A stretch of 64,000 nt of DNA, from the NCBI GenBank assembly GCA_008011715.2, contig CP136508.1:4154001-4218000 (forward strand), given 5' to 3'. This DNA is from [Empedobacter] haloabium. GTDB taxonomy: Bacteria > Pseudomonadota > Gammaproteobacteria > Burkholderiales > Burkholderiaceae_D. Below the pieces are notes generated by a model. It was given only the letters and a program-made list of their open reading frames with translations. It made no database searches and was not told where the DNA came from. Position numbers and translations under genes: made by a program. Positions 45,732 through 54,072 of this stretch are shown here, piece by piece. Each line of letters begins with the position of its first letter. Within the stretch, counting starts at the first letter, position 1.

Positions 45732-47072
45732 TCAGTCCTCGTAGGCGACCAGTTGCCAGACCACGGCCACCTGGTGCCGCGGCTGCTCGCCCTTCAGTTT
45801 GTCCCAGAGCGTCGGCTTGCCGGCGACGACCGCCATCGGCATCGTCGCCCCGGCCTCGATGCGCCGGCGCGGCAGAGTGTGCGCCGCCTCCGGTTCAGCC
45901 GCCTGCCACCAGCCGGTCTGCGAGCAGGTGCGTCCCGATACCAGGCGCTCGCCCAAGGGCTTGCGCGGCGCTTGCTGTGCGCTGGCTTTCGCGGTCGTGG
46001 GCCTGACGCGGATTGTGCTGGTGATCGCGTCCCATACCGCGATGGCTTCTTCGTCGGTCAGGCTGGGTTTGACGGCGCCGGCGAGGTTGTCGGCTACGCC
46101 GGTTTGCATGCGGATGTCGGCGTAAGGCTTATAGGAGTCGCCTACTACTCCCTTGAAGTCCATGACGAAATCGTGAATGCTGCGCATGTCAGGTTGCTCG
46201 GGCGAGCGGGACAATGCTTCGTAGCCGTTCAGCCAATCGTGGATCTGGCGAGGGCCGCGGCGGAAATACACGGTCTTCAGGAGCGGATGGTTGGGGTCCT
46301 CCGCTCGCTGCTCCCGTTCCACGCGGCCTAGCTGGTATTCAAGCGTATTGGATGGATTATGGTGTACATCTGGCGGACCCACAAATATTGAAATGTGCGT
46401 ATCCGGGAATTCCTTGAGGCGGAAACCAATGCGAAGGTGTTCGACTGGCTGCTCCATGCTGTTAACAGATTCGTCGACAAGAAAAGCGTGCGCCAGACAA
46501 TTTCCCGGCTCCGGAGGTATCACGTGCTCTGCTCTCGGCTGCAAGCGGCGAGCAATGCTCTTAATTGTGGCCATTGCACGGTTTCGCCCATCCTCAAGGG
46601 GACGGGCATCGATGATGAATCCGTCATCGCCCCAGTGGAAGTAGCCATGCATCTCCAAGTCTCCCAGCGTGTCAAACCCATCATAGCCGACCACGATCTT
46701 CCCAGCAGGGGCCGTTAATTCTTCCTCGAAAAGAAAAAGCGGCACCCGGTTGAGGTGAATGGCCTGTGTCTTCTGAAGTTCGGTTTTGAACTTCACCGCC
46801 TCCTCGTCAACCTGTTTCGCTGCTCCAGGATAGACACTTATCCCGAGATCAACAGACCCGCTGCCCCACGCCACCGTGGCCGTAATGGGAATGTCGATCA
46901 GAAACCGTCCGAAACACACCGTCCTCGTGTTCGAAAATACAGGTTGCAGCCTGCTGCTTAGCGTTGACATTTTTGGTACCCTCTCATCGATCGCAATTTG
47001 AGTGCAACTGCTTAGCACGACAGTGCAAAATAGAACCCACATCACCGCCAACTGTTTAACAAAGATCATCAT
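45732..47072 (-). CDS. T6SS immunity lipoprotein, Tli4-like
   Basis: A 446-residue protein with a lipoprotein signal (MWVLFCTVVLSSCTQ, lipobox Cys near residue 23), so it should sit in the periplasm on a membrane. The body (GRFLIDIPITATVAWGSGSV, VGYDGFDTLGDLEMHGYFHW) resembles Tli4-type immunity proteins that neutralise Tle4 phospholipases. The C-terminal ~75 residues (SGRTCSQTGWWQAAEP, GATMPMAVVAGKPTLWDKLK) form a separate short module. The ATG at 47072 overlaps the effector stop (ATGA). The first two thirds are poorer in GC than the C-terminal module, so the gene is a mosaic. Confidence 0.75.
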   Translation of the reverse strand: MMIFVKQLAVMWVLFCTVVLSSCTQIAIDERVPKMSTLSSRLQPVFSNTRTVCFGRFLIDIPITATVAWGSGSVDLGISVYPGAAKQVDEEAVKFKTELQKTQAIHLNRVPLFLFEEELTAPAGKIVVGYDGFDTLGDLEMHGYFHWGDDGFIIDARPLEDGRNRAMATIKSIARRLQPRAEHVIPPEPGNCLAHAFLVDESVNSMEQPVEHLRIGFRLKEFPDTHISIFVGPPDVHHNPSNTLEYQLGRVEREQRAEDPNHPLLKTVYFRRGPRQIHDWLNGYEALSRSPEQPDMRSIHDFVMDFKGVVGDSYKPYADIRMQTGVADNLAGAVKPSLTDEEAIAVWDAITSTIRVRPTTAKASAQQAPRKPLGERLVSGRTCSQTGWWQAAEPEAAHTLPRRRIEAGATMPMAVVAGKPTLWDKLKGEQPRHQVAVVWQLVAYED

Positions 47073-48832
47073 TGCTCTCCTTTGCAACGCCACTTAGCCT
47101 GCTGAGCAATCCGGACGATGCTGTAAAGAGTCGATGCGATTGCGTGCGGATGCCGGTAACTGGACTGATGCTCGTAGCCGCGCTGGCGGAAGACACCTCG
47201 CATTTTTCCGCTCTCCAGTTGCTTGTCAGCGGACCTTACCGGGACGGTCTGATCGCCGGCCGACGTCGGTGGCATCAACGTCGCGTAGATCGAATTCGGC
47301 CTAGCTGTCCCGATTCGAGGTGCGAACTGTTGATTGGGTTGATCTGGCTCCCATCTGGCAACCTCCAAAACACCTTGTCGAGAATCGCTCACAATCGGCC
47401 AGTTCTGCCACCCGGAAGGATCAGCACAATGCTTGCTGATTTCCCAGATGACCTCACCGTAACTAGTTCGATCGGTACCGACACCGTAATGAGCGAAACT
47501 GTTCGGATGGAATGTGTTGGCGATTTCTTGATGAAATATTCGCGCTTTGTCCAGGTATCGGCACGTACGTCCGAAGTTACCTCCCCCTTGGTCTGTTTGC
47601 AGTCCTGACGGGTTAATCCAACTTTCCCGGAGCAACGCAAACCACTTTCCCTTCAACTTATATATCTCAGCATATGGGTTACCGTCCTTCGGCCACGCCT
47701 CAAGCAATTGATTTCGATATATCACCTGCAACCAGCCATTACCATAGTCGTCGCTCGGCAATAGCTCCAAGGCACCGGGCGAGTTCGCCAGCACGGCTGT
47801 AACCTCGTCACCAACGTTGCCAGCAACCTTGGCGCCTATACTGCCGAACAAGTTGTTTTTCATACCCGGATCTTCGAAGCCTGCCCTCATCCGTTTATAG
47901 CCAGCAGGCGCGCCTATTGCAGGCATAACCCCGTGAACCATGCCCAGGACATCGCCCAGCGCATTGCCATAGTTGGGATGAATCAGGGCACGCCCGACAA
48001 GTCCTCCCATCGAATGGGTGACCACGATAACCTGATTGCATTCATATCCTAAATCACACAATCCTGTTATTACGTTCCTGATGCGCGCGGCAATGAATTT
48101 GGCACTGGTGCCATTTGACTGCAACCAGTTATACCCGAACGCATAGACGGGAAACCAGCAGCCATCGGCGACCTGCTTCAGCTCTTCTTCCTTGAGTGCT
48201 TGCAACGCTGGCTTCGGCGCAGCTTGCCACCGGGTTGGATCAACATCGACGACGTCGCGCCACTCAAGGCGTAGCTTCCCTTCCCGAAAAATGTTATTCA
48301 AGCGAGATTCGAGATACTGCAGTAATTCGCCATAACTGCCGAAATAGACCTCTCCCCACCCACGAGCACGCGCCTTCTGGACTGCGGTTCTTCCGTCCGA
48401 CGCAGTGGCTGGGTCATCGACCAGAAGTGGCGAGCCGAGTTCTTTGCTAAGTTTGACGTTGGCGTTCCGCTCATCGCCAGACACGTCGTCTTCCCCGGAT
48501 GGGTTATATATATCTACCGACGTGTGACCAGGGTCCAACGCCAACTGCCGCTCGTAAGGACTTAGGTTTGCAGCGCCGGTTGCGCTTGCAGCACCCAGAT
48601 GATCCGGCCTCCATGCGATATTGTCCTTCCTCTTCAACATCGCCTGCCGCTCCGGACTCAACTTCAAATTCGACCCCATAATCCCAGGCAAAAACACAAT
48701 CGGCAGCACCCGCTTCGGCAGGAACCGTGCACACTGTGGCTTCTTGTCTTCCTTGGGCGTTGCAAACCCTTCGGCCTTGCGCGCAGCCTTGACGTGCGGC
48801 TGCGCAGGCAGCGGGTGTTCGGCGGTTGTCAT
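47069..48832 (-). CDS. T6SS phospholipase effector, alpha/beta hydrolase (Tle4-like)
   Basis: A 587-residue alpha/beta-hydrolase of the LCAT/PGAP1 lipase type. The nucleophile elbow is VVTHSMGGLVGRAL with S274, the oxyanion region LPIVFLPGIMGSNLKL is at residues 43-58, and a late PPTSAGDQTVPVRSADKQLE supplies a likely catalytic Asp, with YRHPHAI the candidate His. There is no signal peptide, as expected for a protein loaded on a T6SS spike. Position between vgrG and a lipoprotein immunity gene supports a Tle-family antibacterial phospholipase. GGAGGAG precedes the ATG. GC content is visibly lower than in vgrG. Confidence 0.82.
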   Translation of the reverse strand: MTTAEHPLPAQPHVKAARKAEGFATPKEDKKPQCARFLPKRVLPIVFLPGIMGSNLKLSPERQAMLKRKDNIAWRPDHLGAASATGAANLSPYERQLALDPGHTSVDIYNPSGEDDVSGDERNANVKLSKELGSPLLVDDPATASDGRTAVQKARARGWGEVYFGSYGELLQYLESRLNNIFREGKLRLEWRDVVDVDPTRWQAAPKPALQALKEEELKQVADGCWFPVYAFGYNWLQSNGTSAKFIAARIRNVITGLCDLGYECNQVIVVTHSMGGLVGRALIHPNYGNALGDVLGMVHGVMPAIGAPAGYKRMRAGFEDPGMKNNLFGSIGAKVAGNVGDEVTAVLANSPGALELLPSDDYGNGWLQVIYRNQLLEAWPKDGNPYAEIYKLKGKWFALLRESWINPSGLQTDQGGGNFGRTCRYLDKARIFHQEIANTFHPNSFAHYGVGTDRTSYGEVIWEISKHCADPSGWQNWPIVSDSRQGVLEVARWEPDQPNQQFAPRIGTARPNSIYATLMPPTSAGDQTVPVRSADKQLESGKMRGVFRQRGYEHQSSYRHPHAIASTLYSIVRIAQQAKWRCKGEQ

Positions 48833-48867
48833 GTGACGGCTCCTCCGTAGAAGTTAATCGTCCAGCA

Positions 48868-51585
48868 TTAATCGTCCAGCGCCTCGACGGTATAGCGGCC
48901 GAACGGGATCGCGCTGTCGAACCGCTCTGTCTTGCCCTGATCATCCGTGCGGCCTTCGATCGTGCGCCCATCCTCCGTCGTGATCCGATAGCGCTGGTTC
49001 TTCATCGGCTCATCGGTACCGATCCAGCGAAGCACTGCCTGCTGGTCGTGCGCGCTCTCGCTGGTAGGTGGTGGCACTTCCGGCGCCGCGCCGTCGCCCG
49101 GCCCGACGTGGGCGAACTCGGAGGACTTGATGGTGTGCACCCCGCTGCTTTGCTGGGTGATGACGCCGCCACCCAGCTCCACCTGCGCGCCCTGCGCGAC
49201 GAAGCGGATCCTCGGTGCCTGCAGCACGATTTCGTCGCTTGCGGTCAGGACGATGCGTTTCGACGACGTGGCCTCGATGTCGTCCGCATGCGTCTGCAGT
49301 TCCAGCTTGCCGCTGGCGGAGATCAGCTGGATGCCGAGCCGGTGGGCGAACAGGCTGATGTTCTCGACTACCCGCGCCAGCAGCTTCTTGCCGGCCGAAA
49401 GCTGGGTGCTGCCGATGCTGACGATGTCCACGTCCGTCTGCGCGCCGAGCACGACGTTGTCGCTGGCGGTGACCGCCACACCGGCCGGGCCCGAAACGGC
49501 GACGACCGGTGCGCCGCCGTCGCCGCCCTCTCCGGTATTACTGCCGGCTGCCCATTGCCTGAGGTGCTCGCTCAACTGCCGCAAACGCTTGCCGTCCGTG
49601 TCGCCGGCATGGTGCGTGGACGACAGCCGTGCCAGCTCCCGCTGCACCACGGTCATGGCGTCCAGCAAGCCGGTCGCCTCGGCGCGGTCCAGCTGTGCGC
49701 CGCCCGCTGCCGGACTGCCGGCGGCACTGATCAGCACTCCGGCGCCGCCCCGGATCGCCACGGCGCCGTCGCTGCGTAACTCCGCGCCCTCGCCGCGCGG
49801 CTCGCCCTTGCCTGCGCTGCGGGGATGGGCCAGCCAGCCCAGGTTCAGCTGGCTGTGCCGGTGCTCGCACGCCAGCTGCGCGCTGATCTGGCCGGACGTA
49901 TCGTCCAGCCGCAACTGGTTGCAGCGGCTGCCTTGCACTTCCTTGCTGACGATGCCAGCCACATTACGGTTGGCCGGCAGCGTGCCGATGTGGCTGAACG
50001 CGGCCGGCGGCATGTGGCCGTTGTAGACCTGGCCGACGACGATCGGCTTGTCCGGATCGCCGCCCAGGAAATCGACGAGCACCTCCGTACCGACGCGTGG
50101 CAGCAGCAGCGCGCCCCAGCGTTCGCCCGCCCAGCTGGACGCGACGCGGATCCAGGCCGAGTCGCGCTCGCTGTCGCTGGCGCCCGCGCCCTGGGCGTGC
50201 GCGTGATGTTCGGCGCGCGTGCCGGGAAAACGCACCTTGATCCTTCCCAGTTCGTCGCAATGGATCTCCTCACCCGGCGGCCCGACCACGAGCGCGCTTT
50301 GCAGCCGTGGCGCCGGCAGGTCCGCACGCGGGTCGAACGCGGGCACGATCGGCGTGCCGCGCCGTACGCAGCGAAAGCGATTGGCGTAGCGCGTGGCGCG
50401 CAGCACCGATGCCTCGGGCCATGGGCCGCGCGCGAACAGCCGGCGTACCCGCTCGTCGAGCTGTTTCGGCAGATTGTTCTCGGCTTCGATCGCCAGTTCC
50501 GCGACGATGAACTCGCGCTGGGCCGGCGGGTGCGTGTCGATCTCGGGATGGTCGGCCAGGGCAAACCACTCGCCCACGCGCAGAGTGCGCACGCTGCCCT
50601 CGCCCTGGAAGCATTTCGACTGGTATTCGTGGCGCTGCATGCGCAGCTCGCCCAGCGCGCGGTAATCGCCGCCGTCGCGGCCCGCGTGCGGCGCCTCCAC
50701 CAGGTAGTCGTCCAGGCCGGCCGCCAGCTCGTTGCCCATCGGGCCCTGGTCGATGCAGGAGACGGCGCCGGCGTCTTGCATACGCGCCTGCTTGTAGTCC
50801 CAGCTCTGGCGCGTCACCGCGCCAGGCCTGAGCGTGCGCACGGCGCTCCAGGCCGTGATGGCGTCGCGCTGCTCGGTGCCGTCGTCGCGATGGAAGCGCA
50901 CGGTGCCGGCGACATTCTCCGGCAGCGTGCCGGCGTCGTCGAACAGCACCAGCGTATGGGTCGGCGTGCTGTCGCTGCCTGGCGTGCTGGCCAGCCCGGG
51001 CCGGATGAACCAGGCGATACCGCGCCGCTTCCACAGCCGGCGCAGGAAGTCGGCGTCCGACTCGTTATGCTGCATCGTGAATTCGCGCTCGGGATAGGTG
51101 CCGGTCACGTGCGACCAGTCGACGTCGAAACACCGCGCCAGCACCGGATTGTCACGGCGCCATTCGTCCAGGATCACGCTGGCGATATCGAGTTCGCTGC
51201 GGTGGCGGAACACGCGTGTGTTGGTGCGCCAGGCCAGCAACGCCAGCGCGTCGCGCAGCACCAGCTGATACGTGGCCAGGCCGCCGTCGCTGGGGCCTGC
51301 GGTCGCCTGCGCGACGATGCCGCAGATCGCACGCAGCTCGCCGCGGTCGGTGACGAACTGCACCTCGGCCGGCAACGCGACCAGCTCCTTCAGCGGCAGG
51401 TCGGCGCGGGTGGCCACGCACAGCAGGCGGTAATCGATGCCGCCGCAGATCGTCTCGCCGCCGCAGATGCGCTGCACCAGGAGCACGTCGTCCAGTACCC
51501 CACCCTGCTGCGCCAGCCGCAGCCGGATGGGACGGTTCGCTTCCGACAGGCCGGCAATCGTCGCGGTCAGGTCGTTCAGGTTCAT
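48868..51585 (-). CDS. vgrG: type VI secretion spike protein VgrG
   Basis: A 905-residue VgrG. Residues ~1-400 are the gp27-like part (YPEREFTMQHNESDADFLRR), ~430-530 the gp5-like OB fold (HCDELGRIKVRFPGTRAEHH, VGTEVLVDFLGGDPDKPIVV), and ~690-830 a DUF2345 beta-helix extension. A short C-terminal module (845-905; RYRITTEDGRTIEGRTDDQG) looks like an adaptor for the effector encoded next. It forms the trimeric needle tip that carries the phospholipase. No T6SS structural genes are in the window, so this is an orphan vgrG island. GGAGA precedes the ATG. Confidence 0.95.
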   Translation of the reverse strand: MNLNDLTATIAGLSEANRPIRLRLAQQGGVLDDVLLVQRICGGETICGGIDYRLLCVATRADLPLKELVALPAEVQFVTDRGELRAICGIVAQATAGPSDGGLATYQLVLRDALALLAWRTNTRVFRHRSELDIASVILDEWRRDNPVLARCFDVDWSHVTGTYPEREFTMQHNESDADFLRRLWKRRGIAWFIRPGLASTPGSDSTPTHTLVLFDDAGTLPENVAGTVRFHRDDGTEQRDAITAWSAVRTLRPGAVTRQSWDYKQARMQDAGAVSCIDQGPMGNELAAGLDDYLVEAPHAGRDGGDYRALGELRMQRHEYQSKCFQGEGSVRTLRVGEWFALADHPEIDTHPPAQREFIVAELAIEAENNLPKQLDERVRRLFARGPWPEASVLRATRYANRFRCVRRGTPIVPAFDPRADLPAPRLQSALVVGPPGEEIHCDELGRIKVRFPGTRAEHHAHAQGAGASDSERDSAWIRVASSWAGERWGALLLPRVGTEVLVDFLGGDPDKPIVVGQVYNGHMPPAAFSHIGTLPANRNVAGIVSKEVQGSRCNQLRLDDTSGQISAQLACEHRHSQLNLGWLAHPRSAGKGEPRGEGAELRSDGAVAIRGGAGVLISAAGSPAAGGAQLDRAEATGLLDAMTVVQRELARLSSTHHAGDTDGKRLRQLSEHLRQWAAGSNTGEGGDGGAPVVAVSGPAGVAVTASDNVVLGAQTDVDIVSIGSTQLSAGKKLLARVVENISLFAHRLGIQLISASGKLELQTHADDIEATSSKRIVLTASDEIVLQAPRIRFVAQGAQVELGGGVITQQSSGVHTIKSSEFAHVGPGDGAAPEVPPPTSESAHDQQAVLRWIGTDEPMKNQRYRITTEDGRTIEGRTDDQGKTERFDSAIPFGRYTVEALDD

Positions 51586-51714
51586 GCGGCATCTCCGGCG
51601 CTCGTGTCAGACCGGGCAAGTGCACGGCCGAACGATCATTATCCGAATTGATGCCAGGAAAGTTCTTGATGCGGGTCAGCGCCCGCGCCGCGCCGTGGGA
51701 TCGGCGCGACAGCG

Positions 51715-52281
51715 TTACACGTCCAGCGGCCGCTCCACCGGCAAGCGTGCCGCCGCCTCTTCCAGCCGGCCCTGCCCGACGAGCGCATGGATCTCATGCG
51801 CCAGCGGCGTGACGTCCGTGATCCGTTCGATCCACTCGTCCACGTACAACCGTACTGCCTCGCCGGACAAGCCAATCTGGATGGCCCGGTGTGGCAATGG
51901 CTGCAACAGCAGGTCGCGCTCGGGGTCCCACTGGATGCGCACGGGCGAAGTCCGCTTCCTCTCTTGCCACTGCGCCTGGCTCATGCCCTCCTCGGGATGA
52001 CTGAGGCAGGCGTGCTGCAACGCCCACGCCAAGCCGGCGCGCGTGATGTCGATGGCCAGGATGCGCTGCTGGCCGGGGTCCTTGAAACCCCAGCCGGCGC
52101 GGTACATCATCCACAGGAAGGATGGCTTGATCCACGTCATCCGCTCCAGCTTGAACGGCGGTGACACGAAGGTACCGTGCGCCAGCGCGGCGTCCGCGAT
52201 CTCGTTCGAATAGGCCTGGTAGACGCGCATGGTGCTGTCGTCGTACTGCGCGCGAATCTGCCGCGCCGGCGGCGCCGTCAT
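51715..52281 (-). CDS. DUF4291 domain-containing protein
   Basis: A 188-residue soluble protein that is one DUF4291 domain: RQIRAQYDDSTMRVYQAYSN, then FKLERMTWIKPSFLWMMYRA and QQRILAIDITRAGLAWALQH. The family is spread through bacteria and fungi without an established activity. The ATG at 52281 overlaps the stop of the Sel1 gene (ATGA). It lies upstream of vgrG with 129 bases between; co-transcription with the T6SS island is possible but not shown. Confidence 0.9.
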   Translation of the reverse strand: MTAPPARQIRAQYDDSTMRVYQAYSNEIADAALAHGTFVSPPFKLERMTWIKPSFLWMMYRAGWGFKDPGQQRILAIDITRAGLAWALQHACLSHPEEGMSQAQWQERKRTSPVRIQWDPERDLLLQPLPHRAIQIGLSGEAVRLYVDEWIERITDVTPLAHEIHALVGQGRLEEAAARLPVERPLDV

Positions 52282-52898
52282 GCGCCGCCTCCCGTGCGCG
52301 AGCTGCGCGGCAGCGGCTTGCCCGGCTTCCACGCGGCCGACAGCGCCTGCCCTTCCTCGATCTGCTCCTCCGTCATGTGCTTGATGACGGCGGCGCGCTG
52401 CTCGGCCGCGTTGACGTTGCCGCTCGCCGCCGCCAGGTTCCACAGCATGTAGGCGATCACGTTATCCTGCGGCATGCCACCGATGCGATAGCGGTACATC
52501 AGGCCCAGCACCTGCTGCGCCTGGGCGTGGCCCTGCTCGGCAGCCAGGCGGAACCACTGCACGGCCTGGCGGTGGTCCTGGATTACCGCGTTGCCGGTGT
52601 AGTACATGGCGCCGACGACGTACTGCGCGTCCGCCTTGCCCTGCAGGCCGGCCTTGCGGTGCCAGGCCAGTGCCTGCTTGTAGTCCTGCTTGACGCCGCG
52701 GCCCATGTAGTACATCAGGCCCAGCAGGTGCTGCGCGTCCGCGTTGCCAGCCTTGGCCAGCGGCAGGATCTCCTTGTACGCGACAGCGTAGTTGCGGTTG
52801 TTGTAGGCGGTAGCGCCTTCGACGAAGCCAGCGATGGCGCTGCCATGCAGCGTCAGTGCCATGGCCATCGCCACGATCATGGTTCCCAGTTTTTTCAT
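52278..52898 (-). CDS. exported Sel1-repeat (SLR) protein
   Basis: A 206-residue protein with a signal peptide (MKKLGTMIVAMAMALTLHGS, cleavage near residue 23) and about four Sel1-like repeats of ~36 residues: ADAQHLLGLMYYMGRGVKQD, ADAQYVVGAMYYTGNAVIQD and AQAQQVLGLMYRYRIGGMPQ. SLR solenoids bind partner proteins; the partner here is unknown. It is predicted to be periplasmic. It overlaps the DUF4291 gene by four bases and follows the DUF2807 gene by 59 bases. Confidence 0.9.
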   Translation of the reverse strand: MKKLGTMIVAMAMALTLHGSAIAGFVEGATAYNNRNYAVAYKEILPLAKAGNADAQHLLGLMYYMGRGVKQDYKQALAWHRKAGLQGKADAQYVVGAMYYTGNAVIQDHRQAVQWFRLAAEQGHAQAQQVLGLMYRYRIGGMPQDNVIAYMLWNLAAASGNVNAAEQRAAVIKHMTEEQIEEGQALSAAWKPGKPLPRSSRTGGGA

Positions 52899-52957
52899 GT
52901 GCGAGATATTCGAATTCGTTCTTGTTCTCGATGGCGTGTCCCACGCCGGGCGCGTCG

Positions 52958-53731
52958 CTATTTCCAGCTGACCCGGCCCAGCCCGTCCACACTCACTTTG
53001 CGATTGAGCGGCTTGCCGTACACGGTGACGGAACCCAGGCCGGACAGGTCCAGGTTCAGGTTGGTGCGCGCGTTGACGGTGGCGTTGCCCAGGCCGGACA
53101 GGTCGATGTCGACGGAGTCCGCGTCGAACTGCTGCGCATTCAGCCCGCCCAGGCCGCCCAGCGAGGCCCGCAGCAGGCGGCTGCGCCCGCCGATCGTCAC
53201 GTAGCCGGCGCCGCGCAGGTCCAGGTCGACCTCGTCGCCGTCCTTGACCCATACGTTCATGCTGCCGACTCCACCCAGGTTGGCCCGCAGTCGTCGATAC
53301 CCGGCGACCAGCTTCATGCTGCCGGCGCCGTCCAGGGTCACGTCCAGGTCGTCGCCCGTGAAGCCGGAAATCTCGGAAGCTCCCAACCCCTCCGACACCA
53401 GTTCGCGCAGCCGCGGCAGTACCAGGTCGGCGCGCAGCGACGGCCGGCCCAGCCGGGCGCCCTGGATGTCCGTGTCCAGCTCCAGCGTGTCGCCCGACTG
53501 CACGCACGTTACCTTGTCGAGGTAGCGCCGGTCGCCGCTGATCTTCAGCGAAGCCACGTTGCCCTGGCGGATGCGCAGGTCGATCACGCCGTCCAGCTTG
53601 ACGCGCTCGACCCGGGCGTCGACGGGACGGGTTTCGGTGCCCTCCTCGGCCCGGCCCAGTCCTGGAAACAGGCACAACAGGCTGAGGAACAGCGTGTGAA
53701 TCAGCGCGACGGGGTGGATGGAATGGTTCAT
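52958..53731 (-). CDS. exported GIN-domain (DUF2807) protein
   Basis: A 257-residue protein with a signal peptide (residues ~1-28, ending GLGRA) and a single GIN/DUF2807 beta-solenoid domain. It shows a regular run of short Gly/Asn-rich strands such as LTLDGAGSMKLVAGY-type turns (DVTLDGAGSMKLVAGY), GVGSMNVWVKDGDEVDL and DIDLSGLGNATVNA. The family is described as putative autotransporter-adhesin head repeats, but the role is unknown. AAGGAGCTGCC precedes the ATG. It is divergent from the TonB receptor. Confidence 0.88.
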   Translation of the reverse strand: MNHSIHPVALIHTLFLSLLCLFPGLGRAEEGTETRPVDARVERVKLDGVIDLRIRQGNVASLKISGDRRYLDKVTCVQSGDTLELDTDIQGARLGRPSLRADLVLPRLRELVSEGLGASEISGFTGDDLDVTLDGAGSMKLVAGYRRLRANLGGVGSMNVWVKDGDEVDLDLRGAGYVTIGGRSRLLRASLGGLGGLNAQQFDADSVDIDLSGLGNATVNARTNLNLDLSGLGSVTVYGKPLNRKVSVDGLGRVSWK

Positions 53732-54072
53732 GGCAGCTCCTTGGGTCCGGCACAGATTATTCGATGGTCGCATCATATCCAAGCCGCTGCGTGGTGCCAC
53801 GAAATTTGCGACGAACTGCAAAAAACGCGGTTCGGACGACGCCGGTGCGCGCCAGGCGGCCGTTGTCGCGCAACTCCGACCGCGCCGCGCGGGCAGCGGC
53901 TTTGCCGCGTGCGTTCGGCACCGAAACGCCGGCGCCAAAGCGTGTTTAGTAAAACTGGTTAAACTGCGACGCGATTCGGCGAATCGCTTGCCCTCGTGTT
54001 TTTCGGAATGCAATACTGCCCCGGCTGACAGAGGGGCCCGCCAGCGGCCCACATTCCAAACGAGGAGACGAC
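53732..54072. other. 341-bp divergent control region before the TonB receptor
   Basis: No gene is seen. It lies between the DUF2807 gene and the TonB-dependent receptor. It holds an imperfect 18-base palindrome (53948-53965), a perfect 7-3-7 inverted repeat (53971-53987) and a weak promoter match for the receptor; the left part shows no recognisable structure. Confidence 0.6.
53948..54017 (+). promoter_or_regulatory. candidate operator and promoter of the TonB receptor gene
   Basis: AGTAAAACTGGTTAAACT (53948-53965) is an imperfect palindrome of the LacI/GntR operator kind. GCGATTC-GGC-GAATCGC (53971-53987) is a perfect inverted repeat. TTGCCC (53988) and AATACT (54012) with an 18-base spacer could be -35 and -10. 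All by eye. Confidence 0.4.

Noticed and set aside
45463..51585. Complete type VI secretion gene cluster
   Set aside because: No tss sheath, baseplate, ClpV or membrane-complex genes are in the window; only spike and cargo genes are present.
51715..52281. DUF4291 as a toxin of the T6SS island
   Set aside because: It is upstream of vgrG, coupled to a Sel1 gene, lacks an immunity partner, and the family has no established toxic activity.
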